Origin: Paraburkholderia sp. BL25I1N1
Lineage (GTDB): Bacteria > Pseudomonadota > Gammaproteobacteria > Burkholderiales > Burkholderiaceae
Reading direction: 5' to 3'
DNA length: 42,152 nt
Assembly (NCBI RefSeq): GCF_003002025.1
Contig: NZ_PVZB01000043.1
Coordinates: 1-42,152, forward strand
In this document: positions 8,621 through 16,716 of the stretch, piece after piece
How positions within the stretch are numbered: the stretch's first letter is position 1
How the letters are laid out: each line of letters begins with the position of its first letter
Translations under genes and position numbers: made by a program
The notes under the pieces: generated by a model
Seen by the model: the letters and a program-made list of their open reading frames with translations, nothing else
What the model was told of the DNA's origin: nothing
The model's database searches: none

Positions 8621-10033
8621 TCACGCGCCGCCCTGCTCGATGGAGCGCGTCAAGGCGGCCAGCGCGGTGCCGCCGCCGGGTGGCGCAACGCCCGCGGCAA
8701 CTTTGTGCAGCGTGGCGCGCAAGGCTTCGGCGGCCTGCTCGAGTGTGCTCGCCGCCGGGGCGCCGACGATCACGTGCGCGCGTACCGCGGGCGTCGAGAC
8801 GCCGGCATGCGCGCGACGGCGCCACGCGAGCCCCAGCGCATCGGCTAGCAGCGCCACGTGGCCGAGGCCCAGCGCGCACGCGGCGGAGCCGAGCCGGTAG
8901 GCGGCGTCGCCCGCCTGCAGCGCTTCGCTCGGATCGGCTTTCTCCGGCTGGTCCGCTGCACGGGCATGCTCGGTCAGCGCGGAGATCGATGCGTCCGCCG
9001 TTTGCAGAAAATCTTCGTAGGCGTTCACATTCACCGCCAGCACGCCCAATTCGCGCGTCAAGGCGCTACGGCTGGCGCTGATCGCCTGGGCCTGCACGGC
9101 GCCCGCTTCCCAAAGCATTTCGGACGCCTGGGTGCCCGCGACGTGCCAGTCGACCGTCAAGCCGTAGTCGTGCAGCACTTCCACCTGGTCGGCGTCTTCC
9201 GCGGCGGCGCCGAACAACGCGTAGTCGCGCCACAGCAGCGCAAGCGTTGCGCGCACGAGTGAGCGCGGCGCAAGCTCGATGCCGCGCGCGTGATCGGCGA
9301 GCGCAAGGTTGCAACGCGCGTAAAAACGCCGCGCGTCGGTTTCGCCCGTGGCGCGGCCGCTGACCCGCAACGCCTTGGCGCAAGCCTTGGCGAGTCGCCA
9401 GAAATCGTAGGGGTCCGGGCCGGCGAGTTCGCCGAAGACGGCGTCCAGTTCGTCGAGCGCCGCGTTGGTGACGGCCAGCGCCGTCGCACTGCCGGTGTTG
9501 GCCTGCGAGCGCAGCACCGGCAGCAGCGCGCGTTCGTAACGCGCGCGCAGATGCGCCAGTTGATCGGCGGGCTGCGTGTGCAGCGAGACCGGCGGCACCG
9601 GCCGCGCGGTCAACGCGAGATCTTCGAAGGCGATGGTGGAACCCGGTGTGTGCTCCGACAGATGCGTGCCGAGCGCCCGGTAATGATCGAACAGGACCGG
9701 CGAGCAGGACAGCTCGCGCAAGTTGTGACGCTCGAGCGCGGCGCGGAAGTCGCGCAACGCCGCGCCGAACACGGGGCGCGCGCTCAACGCGTCGACCGGG
9801 TCGCCCTCGACCAGCGGCGAAACCCGCACCAATGCGTCAGCGAAACGCTGAGCGCTCAGCCAGCCGGCCCCGCGCAGTGCGTGCGACGCACGCAGCAGCG
9901 CCGACGTGCTCTCGCTATGCTGTTCGAACGCCAGCAGCGCCTCGGCCAGCGCAAGCTCGGCGGGGCGCACGGCGCCGCCGCGCGGATTCGGCAAGGCATC
10001 GAAGGAAACGGGTGCAGCGGATTGAGGAGTCAT
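8621..10033 (-). CDS. FimL/ChpA N-terminal-domain-like protein (orphan chemosensory-pilus scaffold?)
   Basis: A 470-residue, alanine- and leucine-rich, mostly helical soluble protein with no signal peptide or membrane segment. The part around residues 225-300 (for example RFYARCNLALADHARGIEL) resembles the N-terminal region of ChpA/PilL and of FimL, which lacks the kinase part and scaffolds chemosensory type IV pilus signalling in Pseudomonas. An Hpt-like block near residues 22-60 (ASHALRGAGWLSA) is plausible. There is no CheA kinase core, CheW domain or receiver. In Ralstonia the pilGHIJ-chpA genes lie between rubredoxin and this neighbourhood; here only this gene is present. The start at 10033 is chosen because upstream codons are not protein-like. 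The assignment rests on recalled similarity. Confidence 0.55.
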   Translation of the reverse strand: MTPQSAAPVSFDALPNPRGGAVRPAELALAEALLAFEQHSESTSALLRASHALRGAGWLSAQRFADALVRVSPLVEGDPVDALSARPVFGAALRDFRAALERHNLRELSCSPVLFDHYRALGTHLSEHTPGSTIAFEDLALTARPVPPVSLHTQPADQLAHLRARYERALLPVLRSQANTGSATALAVTNAALDELDAVFGELAGPDPYDFWRLAKACAKALRVSGRATGETDARRFYARCNLALADHARGIELAPRSLVRATLALLWRDYALFGAAAEDADQVEVLHDYGLTVDWHVAGTQASEMLWEAGAVQAQAISASRSALTRELGVLAVNVNAYEDFLQTADASISALTEHARAADQPEKADPSEALQAGDAAYRLGSAACALGLGHVALLADALGLAWRRRAHAGVSTPAVRAHVIVGAPAASTLEQAAEALRATLHKVAAGVAPPGGGTALAALTRSIEQGGA

Positions 10034-10270
10034 GGGCAGGCGACACGAAGCTGACGGGCCGTCGCCTCTCCGCACGCAGACTGATCGGCTAACGCGCGAA
10101 CCGGCGACAGGACAATGACAGACTAACGTTGCGACACGGCGCGGCCGAGGACGTTCCGCGTCGACGCGTTGGGGCAAACTTCAGAACGTACCGTGTGCGT
10201 TCGATCCGGCGCGGCACGCCGGCCGCGAAACATCACGCCAGCGCCGCGCCGCGGGCATGCGGCACGGCCC

Positions 10271-10290
10271 GCAGCCGGCCTGCCGGCTGC
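10271..10290. terminator. 9-bp GC-rich hairpin behind the rubredoxin gene
   Basis: GCAGCCGGC and GCCGGCTGC form a perfect 9-bp stem with a 2-nt loop, starting 10 nt after the rubredoxin stop codon. It lacks a U-tract, so it may be a weak terminator, an mRNA-stabilising hairpin or a dispersed palindrome. Confidence 0.35.
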
Positions 10291-10299
10291 TCCCGGACT

Positions 10300-10470
10300 T
10301 CAGATCTGGACCATCTCGAAGTCTTCCTTACGCGCGCCGCACTCCGGGCAGGTCCAGTTAATGGGGACGTCTTCCCAGCGCGTGCCCGGCGCAATGCCTT
10401 CGTCCGGCAAACCGGCTTCTTCGTCGTAAATCCAGCCGCAAATCAGGCACATCCAGCTTTGATATTCCAT
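10300..10470 (-). CDS. rubA: rubredoxin
   Basis: A 56-residue electron carrier with one iron held by four cysteines, in CLICGWIYDEEAG near the N-terminus and CPECGARKEDFEMV near the C-terminus. Length and aromatic residues (MEYQSWMC, RWEDVP, NWTCP) fit the family. Rubredoxins pass electrons to alkane hydroxylases, oxygen or superoxide reductases; the partner is not in this window. It diverges from the thiD-like gene, an arrangement shared with Ralstonia and other Burkholderiales. It is followed closely by a GC hairpin, suggesting a monocistronic message. Confidence 0.96.
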   Translation of the reverse strand: MEYQSWMCLICGWIYDEEAGLPDEGIAPGTRWEDVPINWTCPECGARKEDFEMVQI

Positions 10471-10760
10471 TCTTGTGTCGCGTCGTAGAGTCCGGGGAAA
10501 CGGGAGCCATGATGGTACCGTGTTGCCGCCCCAATGCCTAGCAATCAGACACGCGCGATCGTAGGGTGCGACGGCCTTTGGTTACGCAGTTGCGTCGCCC
10601 CGCGCAGTGGTTGCGACGTCGTGCCGCGCGCCGGCCCCACGCTTGCCGGCTGCGACGCATCGCGAGATGCGAAAAAACGCCCTCGGGACGGTTTAGGCCG
10701 CATAATTGAGTCGATTGCGCACTCTCTGCGCCTAAATTTAGCTCCTTTCCGCAAATCTTC

Positions 10761-11621
10761 ATGCCCAGCGACACGCCTCCGATCGTTCTCACCTTCGGCC
10801 TTTCCGATCCCACCGGCGGCTCCGGCCTGCAAGCCGACCTGATGACTCTTGCCAGCATGGGTTGCCATGGCGTCTCTGTGCTCACGGGCTACACCGTGCG
10901 CGACTCGGCGAGCTGCGACGAAGTCACCGGGCTCGACCCCGAAGTGGTCGCGACCCAAGCGCGGATGCTGCTGGAAGACATGCCGATCGCCGCGTTCAAG
11001 GTCGGCGCCTGCACCCGCGCGGAAGTGGTGAGCGCGATTGCCGAAGTCGTCGCCGATTACGACGACATTCCACTGATTCTCGCCCCCGATTTCACGCTCG
11101 ACGACGAGCACGTGCTGTCCGCCGACGAACTGCGCGAAGCGATCGCCGACCTGCTCGCGCCGCAAACCACGTTGCTGGTCGCCGATTCGGCAACACTGCT
11201 CGCGCTCGCCCAACCGGACGGCGACGCCGAAGCGCCCAGTCTCGACGCCGCCATCTCGCATCTGCTGTCGCAAGGCTGCGAATACATTCTGTCGACGGAA
11301 ACCGGCACGCACCGGCACGTCAATACGCTCTTCAGCGAAGACGGCCAGTTGCGTCAGGACATGTGGGACCGTGGCAGCCATCGGATCATGGGCTTGACGG
11401 ATACGTTGGGCGCGGCGATCGCCGCGTTGCTCGCCAACGGCCAGGATCCCGCCGAGGCGGTGCGCGAGGCGCAGGAGTATTTGTACCAGGCCGTGCGCAA
11501 TGCGTTCCGGCCGGGCATGGGCGCGTATATGCCGGACCGGTTCTTCTGGGCGCGCAGTGCCGACGACGAAACGCCGCCGGCAGCCGGCAAGGACGCGGCG
11601 CCGGGCGAAGCGCGGCACTGA
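10761..11621 (+). CDS. thiD: hydroxymethylpyrimidine/phosphomethylpyrimidine kinase family protein, atypical active site
   Basis: A 286-residue ribokinase-fold protein of the ThiD family, which phosphorylates HMP and HMP-P in thiamine synthesis. The N-terminal substrate block FGLSDPTGGSGLQADLM and the C-terminal PGMGAYMPDRFFWAR are as in betaproteobacterial ThiD. The anion-hole motif, normally GSGC or GTGC followed by TLS/TLA, reads GLTDTLGAA (211-219), so Asp214 occupies the position of the catalytic Cys (Cys213 in E. coli). The DPVM-type block is also changed (APDFTLDD). It may be a divergent or reduced-activity ThiD, or a paralogue with another substrate. Monocistronic, with a terminator 63 nt downstream. 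Confidence 0.78.
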   Translation: MPSDTPPIVLTFGLSDPTGGSGLQADLMTLASMGCHGVSVLTGYTVRDSASCDEVTGLDPEVVATQARMLLEDMPIAAFKVGACTRAEVVSAIAEVVADYDDIPLILAPDFTLDDEHVLSADELREAIADLLAPQTTLLVADSATLLALAQPDGDAEAPSLDAAISHLLSQGCEYILSTETGTHRHVNTLFSEDGQLRQDMWDRGSHRIMGLTDTLGAAIAALLANGQDPAEAVREAQEYLYQAVRNAFRPGMGAYMPDRFFWARSADDETPPAAGKDAAPGEARH

Positions 11622-11683
11622 TAGCCGGCGCGGAGCGTCGGCAGCCCTCTGATCCGGGCGCTTCTGCCCGCGGCGAGCGCCCA

Positions 11684-11713
11684 TAAAAAAACCCGCATTT
11701 CTGCGGGTTTTTT
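11684..11713. terminator. bidirectional Rho-independent terminator
   Basis: CCCGCA-TTTC-TGCGGG (11692-11707) is preceded by seven A and followed by six T, so it can end transcription of thiD from the left and of groEL from the right. It lies between the two converging stop codons. Confidence 0.92.
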
Positions 11714-11788
11714 CGTTTGGGAAGCACGCCTTGCGGCGCGCTTCCCCATGTGCTTCCAACTGAGCCTCCAGACGAGGCCCAATCGAAA

Positions 11789-13429
11789 TTACATGTCCAT
11801 GCCCATGCCGCCCATGCCGCCGGGCATACCGCCGCCCATCGGAGCATCTTCCTTCGGCAGTTCGCAAACAGCTGCGTCGGTCGTCAACAGCAGGCCGGCG
11901 ACCGAAGCTGCGTTTTGCAGCGCCGTGCGCGTCACCTTCGTCGGGTCGACAACACCAGCGTCGACCAGGTCGACGTACTCGCCGGTTGCCGCGTTGTAGC
12001 CATAGTTGCCTTGGCCAGCAGCAACAGCTGCCACCACGACGCTGGCTTCTTCGCCACCGTTCGTGACGATCTGGCGCAGCGGCTCTTCCATCGCGCGCAG
12101 CACGATCTTGATACCTGCGTCCTGATCGGCGTTAGCGCCCTTCAGGCCGGCGATTGCCGTACGTGCACGGATCAGCGCGACGCCGCCGCCAGCCACGATG
12201 CCTTCTTCCACAGCTGCGCGCGTTGCGTGCAGTGCGTCTTCGACACGTGCCTTCTTTTCCTTCATTTCGACTTCGGTCGCAGCGCCGACCTTGATCACCG
12301 CAACACCGCCTGCCAGCTTGGCAACGCGCTCTTGCAGCTTTTCACGGTCGTAGTCCGACGTTGCTTCTTCGATTTGCGTGCGAACCTGCTTCACACGTGC
12401 TTCGATGGTGGCTGCTTCGCCAGCGCCGTCGATGATCGTGGTGTTTTCCTTGCCCACTTCGATACGCTTCGCTTGACCCAGTTCAGCCAGCGTTGCCTTT
12501 TCGAGCGTCAGGCCGGTTTCTTCAGCGATGACTTGACCGCCGGTCAGGATCGCGATGTCTTCCAGCATGGCCTTACGACGATCGCCGAAGCCCGGAGCCT
12601 TGACAGCAACGGTCTTCAGGATGCCGCGGATGTTGTTCACCACCAGCGTAGCCAGCGCTTCGCCTTCGACGTCTTCCGCGATGATCAGCAGCGGACGGCC
12701 AGCCTTGGCGACCTGTTCCAGTACCGGCAGCAGATCACGGATGTTCGACACCTTCTTGTCGTGCAGCAGCACGAACGGGTTTTCGAGCACGGCGACTTGC
12801 TTGTCCGGGTTGTTGATGAAGTACGGCGACAGGTAGCCGCGGTCGAATTGCATACCTTCGACCACGTCCAGCTCGTCTTGCAGCGACTTGCCGTCTTCAA
12901 CCGTGATGACGCCTTCCTTGCCGACCTTGTCCATTGCTTCAGCGATACGATCGCCGATCGACGAGTCGCTGTTTGCCGAAATTGCGCCGACTTGTGCGAT
13001 TTCCTTGTTGGTCGTGCACGGCTTGCTGATCTTGCGCAGCTCTTCGATCGCGGCCGTCACAGCCTTGTCGATACCGCGCTTCAGGTCCATCGGGTTCATG
13101 CCCGATGCAACGTACTTCATGCCTTCGCGGACGATCGACTGAGCCAGGACCGTTGCGGTCGTGGTGCCGTCACCTGCGTTGTCGCTGGTCTTGGAAGCCA
13201 CTTCCTTGACCATTTGCGCGCCCATGTTCTGGAGCTTGTCTTTCAGTTCGATCTCTTTCGCGACCGACACACCGTCCTTCGTGACCGTCGGGCCGCCGAA
13301 GCTGCGTTCCAGGACAACGTTGCGACCCTTCGGGCCCAGCGTGACCTTCACAGCGTTCGCGAGGATATTCACGCCTTCAACCATCTTGGCACGGGCGGAA
13401 TCACCGAATACGACGTCTTTAGCTGCCAT
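11789..13429 (-). CDS. groEL: chaperonin GroEL
   Basis: 546-residue 60-kDa chaperonin that folds proteins in a tetradecameric ring with GroES and ATP. Recognised by MAAKDVVFGDSAR, the nucleotide loop VTLGPKGRNVVLE, DGVSVAKEIEL, DGTTTATVLAQ, the signature AAVEEGIVAGGG and the flexible C-terminal GGM repeat ending GGMGMDM. An AAGGAG Shine-Dalgarno lies 8 nt before the ATG. It follows groES by 55 nt under the CIRCE-controlled promoter. The lower use of rare codons than in neighbouring accessory genes fits a highly expressed gene. Burkholderia genomes usually carry more than one groEL; promoter and operator context make this the likely housekeeping copy. Confidence 0.99.
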   Translation of the reverse strand: MAAKDVVFGDSARAKMVEGVNILANAVKVTLGPKGRNVVLERSFGGPTVTKDGVSVAKEIELKDKLQNMGAQMVKEVASKTSDNAGDGTTTATVLAQSIVREGMKYVASGMNPMDLKRGIDKAVTAAIEELRKISKPCTTNKEIAQVGAISANSDSSIGDRIAEAMDKVGKEGVITVEDGKSLQDELDVVEGMQFDRGYLSPYFINNPDKQVAVLENPFVLLHDKKVSNIRDLLPVLEQVAKAGRPLLIIAEDVEGEALATLVVNNIRGILKTVAVKAPGFGDRRKAMLEDIAILTGGQVIAEETGLTLEKATLAELGQAKRIEVGKENTTIIDGAGEAATIEARVKQVRTQIEEATSDYDREKLQERVAKLAGGVAVIKVGAATEVEMKEKKARVEDALHATRAAVEEGIVAGGGVALIRARTAIAGLKGANADQDAGIKIVLRAMEEPLRQIVTNGGEEASVVVAAVAAGQGNYGYNAATGEYVDLVDAGVVDPTKVTRTALQNAASVAGLLLTTDAAVCELPKEDAPMGGGMPGGMGGMGMDM

Positions 13430-13484
13430 CTTCTAACTCCTTGAATTCTTTAAGATACGACCGGGAAAAGCAGCGACTTGTCGC

Positions 13485-13775
13485 TTACTTCTGCACCACG
13501 GCCATGATGTCTTCTTCGCGCATCACGAGCAGTTCGTTGCCGTCGACCTTAACGGTCTGGCCTGCGTACTTGCCGAACAGAACGCGGTCACCCACCTTCA
13601 CGTCGAGCGCGATTGCCGCGCCCTTGTCGTCACGCTTGCCCGGGCCGACTGCCAGAATTTCGCCTTGATCCGGCTTTTCTGCTGCGGCTTCGGGGATCAC
13701 GATGCCCGACGCGGTCTTGGTTTCTTGATCCAGACGTTTGACGATCACGCGATCATGCAAAGGACGAAGGTTCAT
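13485..13775 (-). CDS. groES: co-chaperonin GroES
   Basis: 96-residue lid of the GroEL chamber. MNLRPLHDRVIVKRLD, the mobile loop with SGIVIPEAAAEKPDQG, the GPGKRDDKG block and VLFGKYAGQTVKVDG are all canonical. The start at 13775 has AGGAG at the right distance; upstream in-frame codons are part of the leader. First gene of the groESL operon; its leader carries the CIRCE dyad. Confidence 0.99.
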   Translation of the reverse strand: MNLRPLHDRVIVKRLDQETKTASGIVIPEAAAEKPDQGEILAVGPGKRDDKGAAIALDVKVGDRVLFGKYAGQTVKVDGNELLVMREEDIMAVVQK

Positions 13776-13847
13776 ACATACTCCTCTCTTGATTGAGACT
13801 GAAGAACGCTGAGAAAACCCGACTGGCGGAGCCAACCGGCGATGTTG

Positions 13848-13874
13848 TTAGCACTCTCGTGCAGCGAGTGCTAA
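13848..13874 (-). promoter_or_regulatory. CIRCE operator (HrcA binding site)
   Basis: TTAGCACTC - 9 nt - GAGTGCTAA is a perfect match to the CIRCE consensus. It lies 73 nt upstream of the groES start and overlaps the end of the promoter -10. HrcA bound here represses groESL; heat or chaperone load relieves it. Confidence 0.98.
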
Positions 13875-13902
13875 TTATATGGACGGGTGGTGACAAATTC
13901 AA
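13874..13902 (-). promoter_or_regulatory. groESL promoter (sigma70-like, possible sigma32 overlap)
   Basis: On the minus strand TTGAAT (-35, 13902-13897), a 17-nt spacer and a perfect TATAAT (-10, 13879-13874) lead directly into CIRCE. The same DNA read as CTTGAA...TCCATAT partly fits a sigma32 heat-shock promoter, so dual control is possible. Confidence 0.8.
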
Positions 13903-14722
13903 GAAGGGATGGTGCGGTTGTCGAGATTCGTGTCGAGATTCGCTTAACCTTGAACTTTGTTCGCTTATGTTTGGACTCGCGACTTGCGCGCGAACACCGC
14001 CACGGCTCGCACTTTCCATAAGAAACAATGAGTTAGAACCGGGGCCGCCGTGGTGTACGGGTTGTGCACGCTGCTAGGAAACCCAGTCGTTCCTGACGAA
14101 GTCGCCTCGCAAAACGCGGTGATGAACATTCGATCAAGGGTAAACCCCATAAACGATCGCGCTCTTCGGCCATGGTCGGGAATTCGAAAAACATCATGCA
14201 GCCCGCGACCGCAACCCTATCGCCCTCGTCGTGCGGATGCTCTGGATTCAGATTCTCGATCGTTAATTCATCACTTGGCGATGCGATAACGACGGCGTAA
14301 GGAGTCGCTGTACAAGCCCCCTCAGTACCTCTTCCATAGCGGCTTCAAACGATTCACCAGCATCACGCTTCCTCGTTGAGCTGGGCAAACTCACTATTGC
14401 CACAAGTTCAGACAGCTGGGATAGGTTGTGGCCGCGCCTTTCATCCATGTGCGTCACCAGTTCGTCATCGCTCGATGGCAAAATTTCTGGGTCGGAAATT
14501 GAGAGGTCGGTCGAGAGCAAAACGCGTGGCGGATCCGGAGACCGTCAATGACTGATCGCTTGAAGAGTCAATCCGTGAGTCGGCTTCGTATATCGCGGCC
14601 GTCGACAGACAGCGCTCTTGGCTTTTCCCAGAGCGGACATTGAATCACGTGTCGCCAGCCAAATTGTTGACGAAGAATTTCTGGCTAAACATACTCTCCC
14701 GCGTTTTCAACGGAGAGCCCCA
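13903..14722. other. gene-poor accessory stretch
   Basis: About 820 bp without a convincing gene. It begins with a 12-bp tandem repeat, TGTCGAGATTCG twice (13919-13942). A possible minus-strand frame of 85 codons (14520-14263, TTG start; ATG at its 25th codon) has no ribosome site and no recognised family. Base composition is lower in GC than in the core genes to the left, which suggests acquired or decaying DNA. Confidence 0.4.
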
Positions 14723-15301
14723 GTGACGAGTGTTCACATCGACATACTACCGCGGGAAATTTCAACGGCACGCCTGAAACTTGTGCCGGCATGTGAGCAG
14801 TTCACGCATGAGTTGCGGGAATACTCCATTGAAAATCGCGCTCACCTACAGCCTTGGGAACCGCTTCGAGACGAAAGCTTCTTCGACACTGAATCCGTTT
14901 GCCAACGGCTGTCGACAATGGCGCATAACAACAGCTCGGGAGTCGCAGTGCATCTCCTTCTCATTTCGTCGGGAACCGGCGAAATAGTCGGTGATTGCAA
15001 CTTCACGAACATCGTGCGCGGGCCCTTTCAGGCATGTCATCTTGGATTTTCGCTTGCAAAGCGGTTTGAAGGACAAGGTCTCATGCGCGAAGCATTGACG
15101 TCTGCCATTACTTATATCTTTGACGAAATTGGGTTGCACAGAATAATGGCGAATTTTAGGCCCGAAAATTTTCGTAGCGAACGACTATTAAAACGGCTAG
15201 GGTTCGAGCGTGAAGGCTTGGCTCGGTCCTATCTAAGGATCAATGGGGTATGGGCCGACCACGTGCTCACATCGCGAATCAATCAAGGTCCAGAACGTTA
15301 A
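14723..15301 (+). CDS. GNAT acetyltransferase, RimJ/RimL type
   Basis: 192-residue N-acetyltransferase of the family that modifies ribosomal protein N-termini or small substrates, using acetyl-CoA. The LPREISTARLKLVP start, the acetyl-CoA loop KRFEGQGLMREAL (Q/RxxGxG/A variant), IGLHRIMANFRPENFRSERLLKRLGFEREG and a C-terminal W-x-DH block match RimJ-like proteins closely, and the length equals RimJ. A GTG start at 14723 is chosen because GGAG lies at the right distance and homologues begin there; a TTG at 14618 is open but unlikely. It stands alone in a gene-poor stretch, so its substrate cannot be inferred. Confidence 0.88.
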   Translation: MTSVHIDILPREISTARLKLVPACEQFTHELREYSIENRAHLQPWEPLRDESFFDTESVCQRLSTMAHNNSSGVAVHLLLISSGTGEIVGDCNFTNIVRGPFQACHLGFSLAKRFEGQGLMREALTSAITYIFDEIGLHRIMANFRPENFRSERLLKRLGFEREGLARSYLRINGVWADHVLTSRINQGPER

Positions 15302-15382
15302 ACAGTCTTGCAGCCTTCTCCGACCTTTCGATTTCCGCAGGCTTAGAGCACACGGTGCCGTCAGGCGCCGCCGGTCGTCGGC

Positions 15383-15892
15383 TCACGCGTTCGGAACATC
15401 CACCAAGGTCCGAATCCGCTTTCCCATCTCGAACGCGCGAATTTCGTAGCCAAGTTCCTGGTACAGATTGACTGCCTGTTCGTTAAATTCCCAAACGGCT
15501 AGTCTGATGTCCGTGGCACCTTGGTTCCGCGCCCACTCTTCTGCGAGTTTAATAAGAGAACTGCCGACCCCGCGTCCTCTGATTTGTTCTGAGACTGCGA
15601 CGGAGCCGATGCGACCAGCGATGGTCGGCTGCAATAACGGGCTTATCGGCTTCACCACCTGAATCGTAATGAAGCCGACGGCTTTGCTGCCAAGCTCAGC
15701 AAGGAACGTTGCTCGATCTTCTCCTTGCAGGCTGGAGAGCCAGTGCGGTTTGTCCCGGCCAAATTCTGTGGTGGCATCTGCGTAGATGTCGGGGCGTGCC
15801 AAGTGGTGGCCCGCATTCAAGATTTGACCCAATTCGCAGATTGTCAAAACATCTTCGATGGTCGCGCGTCGATAGCTTATCGGGAGGGTCAT
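15383..15892 (-). CDS. GNAT family N-acetyltransferase
   Basis: 169-residue acetyltransferase. Motif A is clear in SVAVSEQIRGRGVGSSLI, with the acetyl-CoA pyrophosphate loop RGRGVG, followed by motif B NEQAVNLYQELGYE. The N-terminal ISYRRATIEDVLTICELG is a usual GNAT opening. The ribosome-binding site is weak. It converges with the RimJ-like gene, the stops being about 80 nt apart. A terminator reading in its own direction lies just upstream of its start (15913-15937). The substrate is unknown. Confidence 0.85.
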   Translation of the reverse strand: MTLPISYRRATIEDVLTICELGQILNAGHHLARPDIYADATTEFGRDKPHWLSSLQGEDRATFLAELGSKAVGFITIQVVKPISPLLQPTIAGRIGSVAVSEQIRGRGVGSSLIKLAEEWARNQGATDIRLAVWEFNEQAVNLYQELGYEIRAFEMGKRIRTLVDVPNA

Positions 15893-15912
15893 CGTCAGCT
15901 CTTAGAGGAGAA

Positions 15913-15937
15913 ATAAAAAAGGCGCCTTAGGCGCCTT
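15913..15937 (-). terminator. Rho-independent terminator, minus direction
   Basis: AAGGCGCC-TTA-GGCGCCTT gives an 8-bp stem; on the minus strand it is followed by TTTTTTATTT. It would stop transcription arriving from the right, just before the GNAT gene at 15892. No minus-strand gene is visible to its right, so it may be a relic of a lost gene. Confidence 0.75.
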
Positions 15938-16716
15938 GGTCGTTGCACATGGAGTTTGACCGATGAGGTCGAATTCGATGCTCAGGACGTAACGAACCGC
16001 GGCGCAAAAGTTTGCGACCGTGACAATGACGAGACCGAATCGATACGTTACGGAGTTCCATGTGGCCGATATTGGCATATTAAATTCAATTTGTGAACTG
16101 ACCGATGTGGTTCGGCGGCCGGGCCGACTTCCAGGGGGCGGCGAAACGAGCGCCGCACGCTATTGCGAATTGTCGATGATCGACACACGGTAGCCGACCG
16201 ACTTTTCCTGGCCGAACTCTCCCCGATCCCGACGCGTGCGAGAACTCTCAAACCGCATATCGCGCGGAGCACCGCAACCAACCCAATCCCGCCAGTCGAA
16301 TCACGAAAGGAACGGCAGTTAGCAGGCTCGAAAGAGACGCCCGACGCTTCCCATTTCCGCGATGGTGTCTATTCAAAGCCATGGATAGTTCATTTCGTTG
16401 GTACAGCTTATGAACGGATGGCGGCCTGCAGTCACTCAGATTAATCATCAGACAAAAATCCACCCGCTTACTGTCGCCTGCGAGCCTAACAAGATGCTTC
16501 CTTCATTAAAAAAAACAATAGCGCGAGAACGTTTGCGAGTCGCTCCCTGGGGAACCCCGCCCTTCAGGATCTTTGCCTTATAGCCGTAGTACCTGATGCG
16601 GGTGACTGATCCATCCGTTGAACAAGAACACCCCGCACTCCGGCATCTTCCAGGGCGTTAGCGCGGCAGCGATCCGCCATCGTCCTTGTTTACTACGCTT
16701 TCAGTGGAATCGAGAC
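15938..16716. other. gene-free stretch before the chemoreceptor
   Basis: About 780 bp with no coding frame that can be supported on either strand and no tRNA. An A-tract lies near 16507-16515. The final part must carry the promoter of the chemoreceptor gene; no clear flagellar sigma28 element was found by eye. Confidence 0.5.

Noticed and set aside
11717..13444. 575-codon open frame opposite groEL on the plus strand
   Set aside because: It is the antisense shadow of groEL, kept open by strong codon bias; the protein is not family-like and has no ribosome site.
14263..14520. 85-codon minus-strand frame with a TTG start
   Set aside because: No ribosome site, no recognised family and low-complexity surroundings; mentioned only in the gap description.
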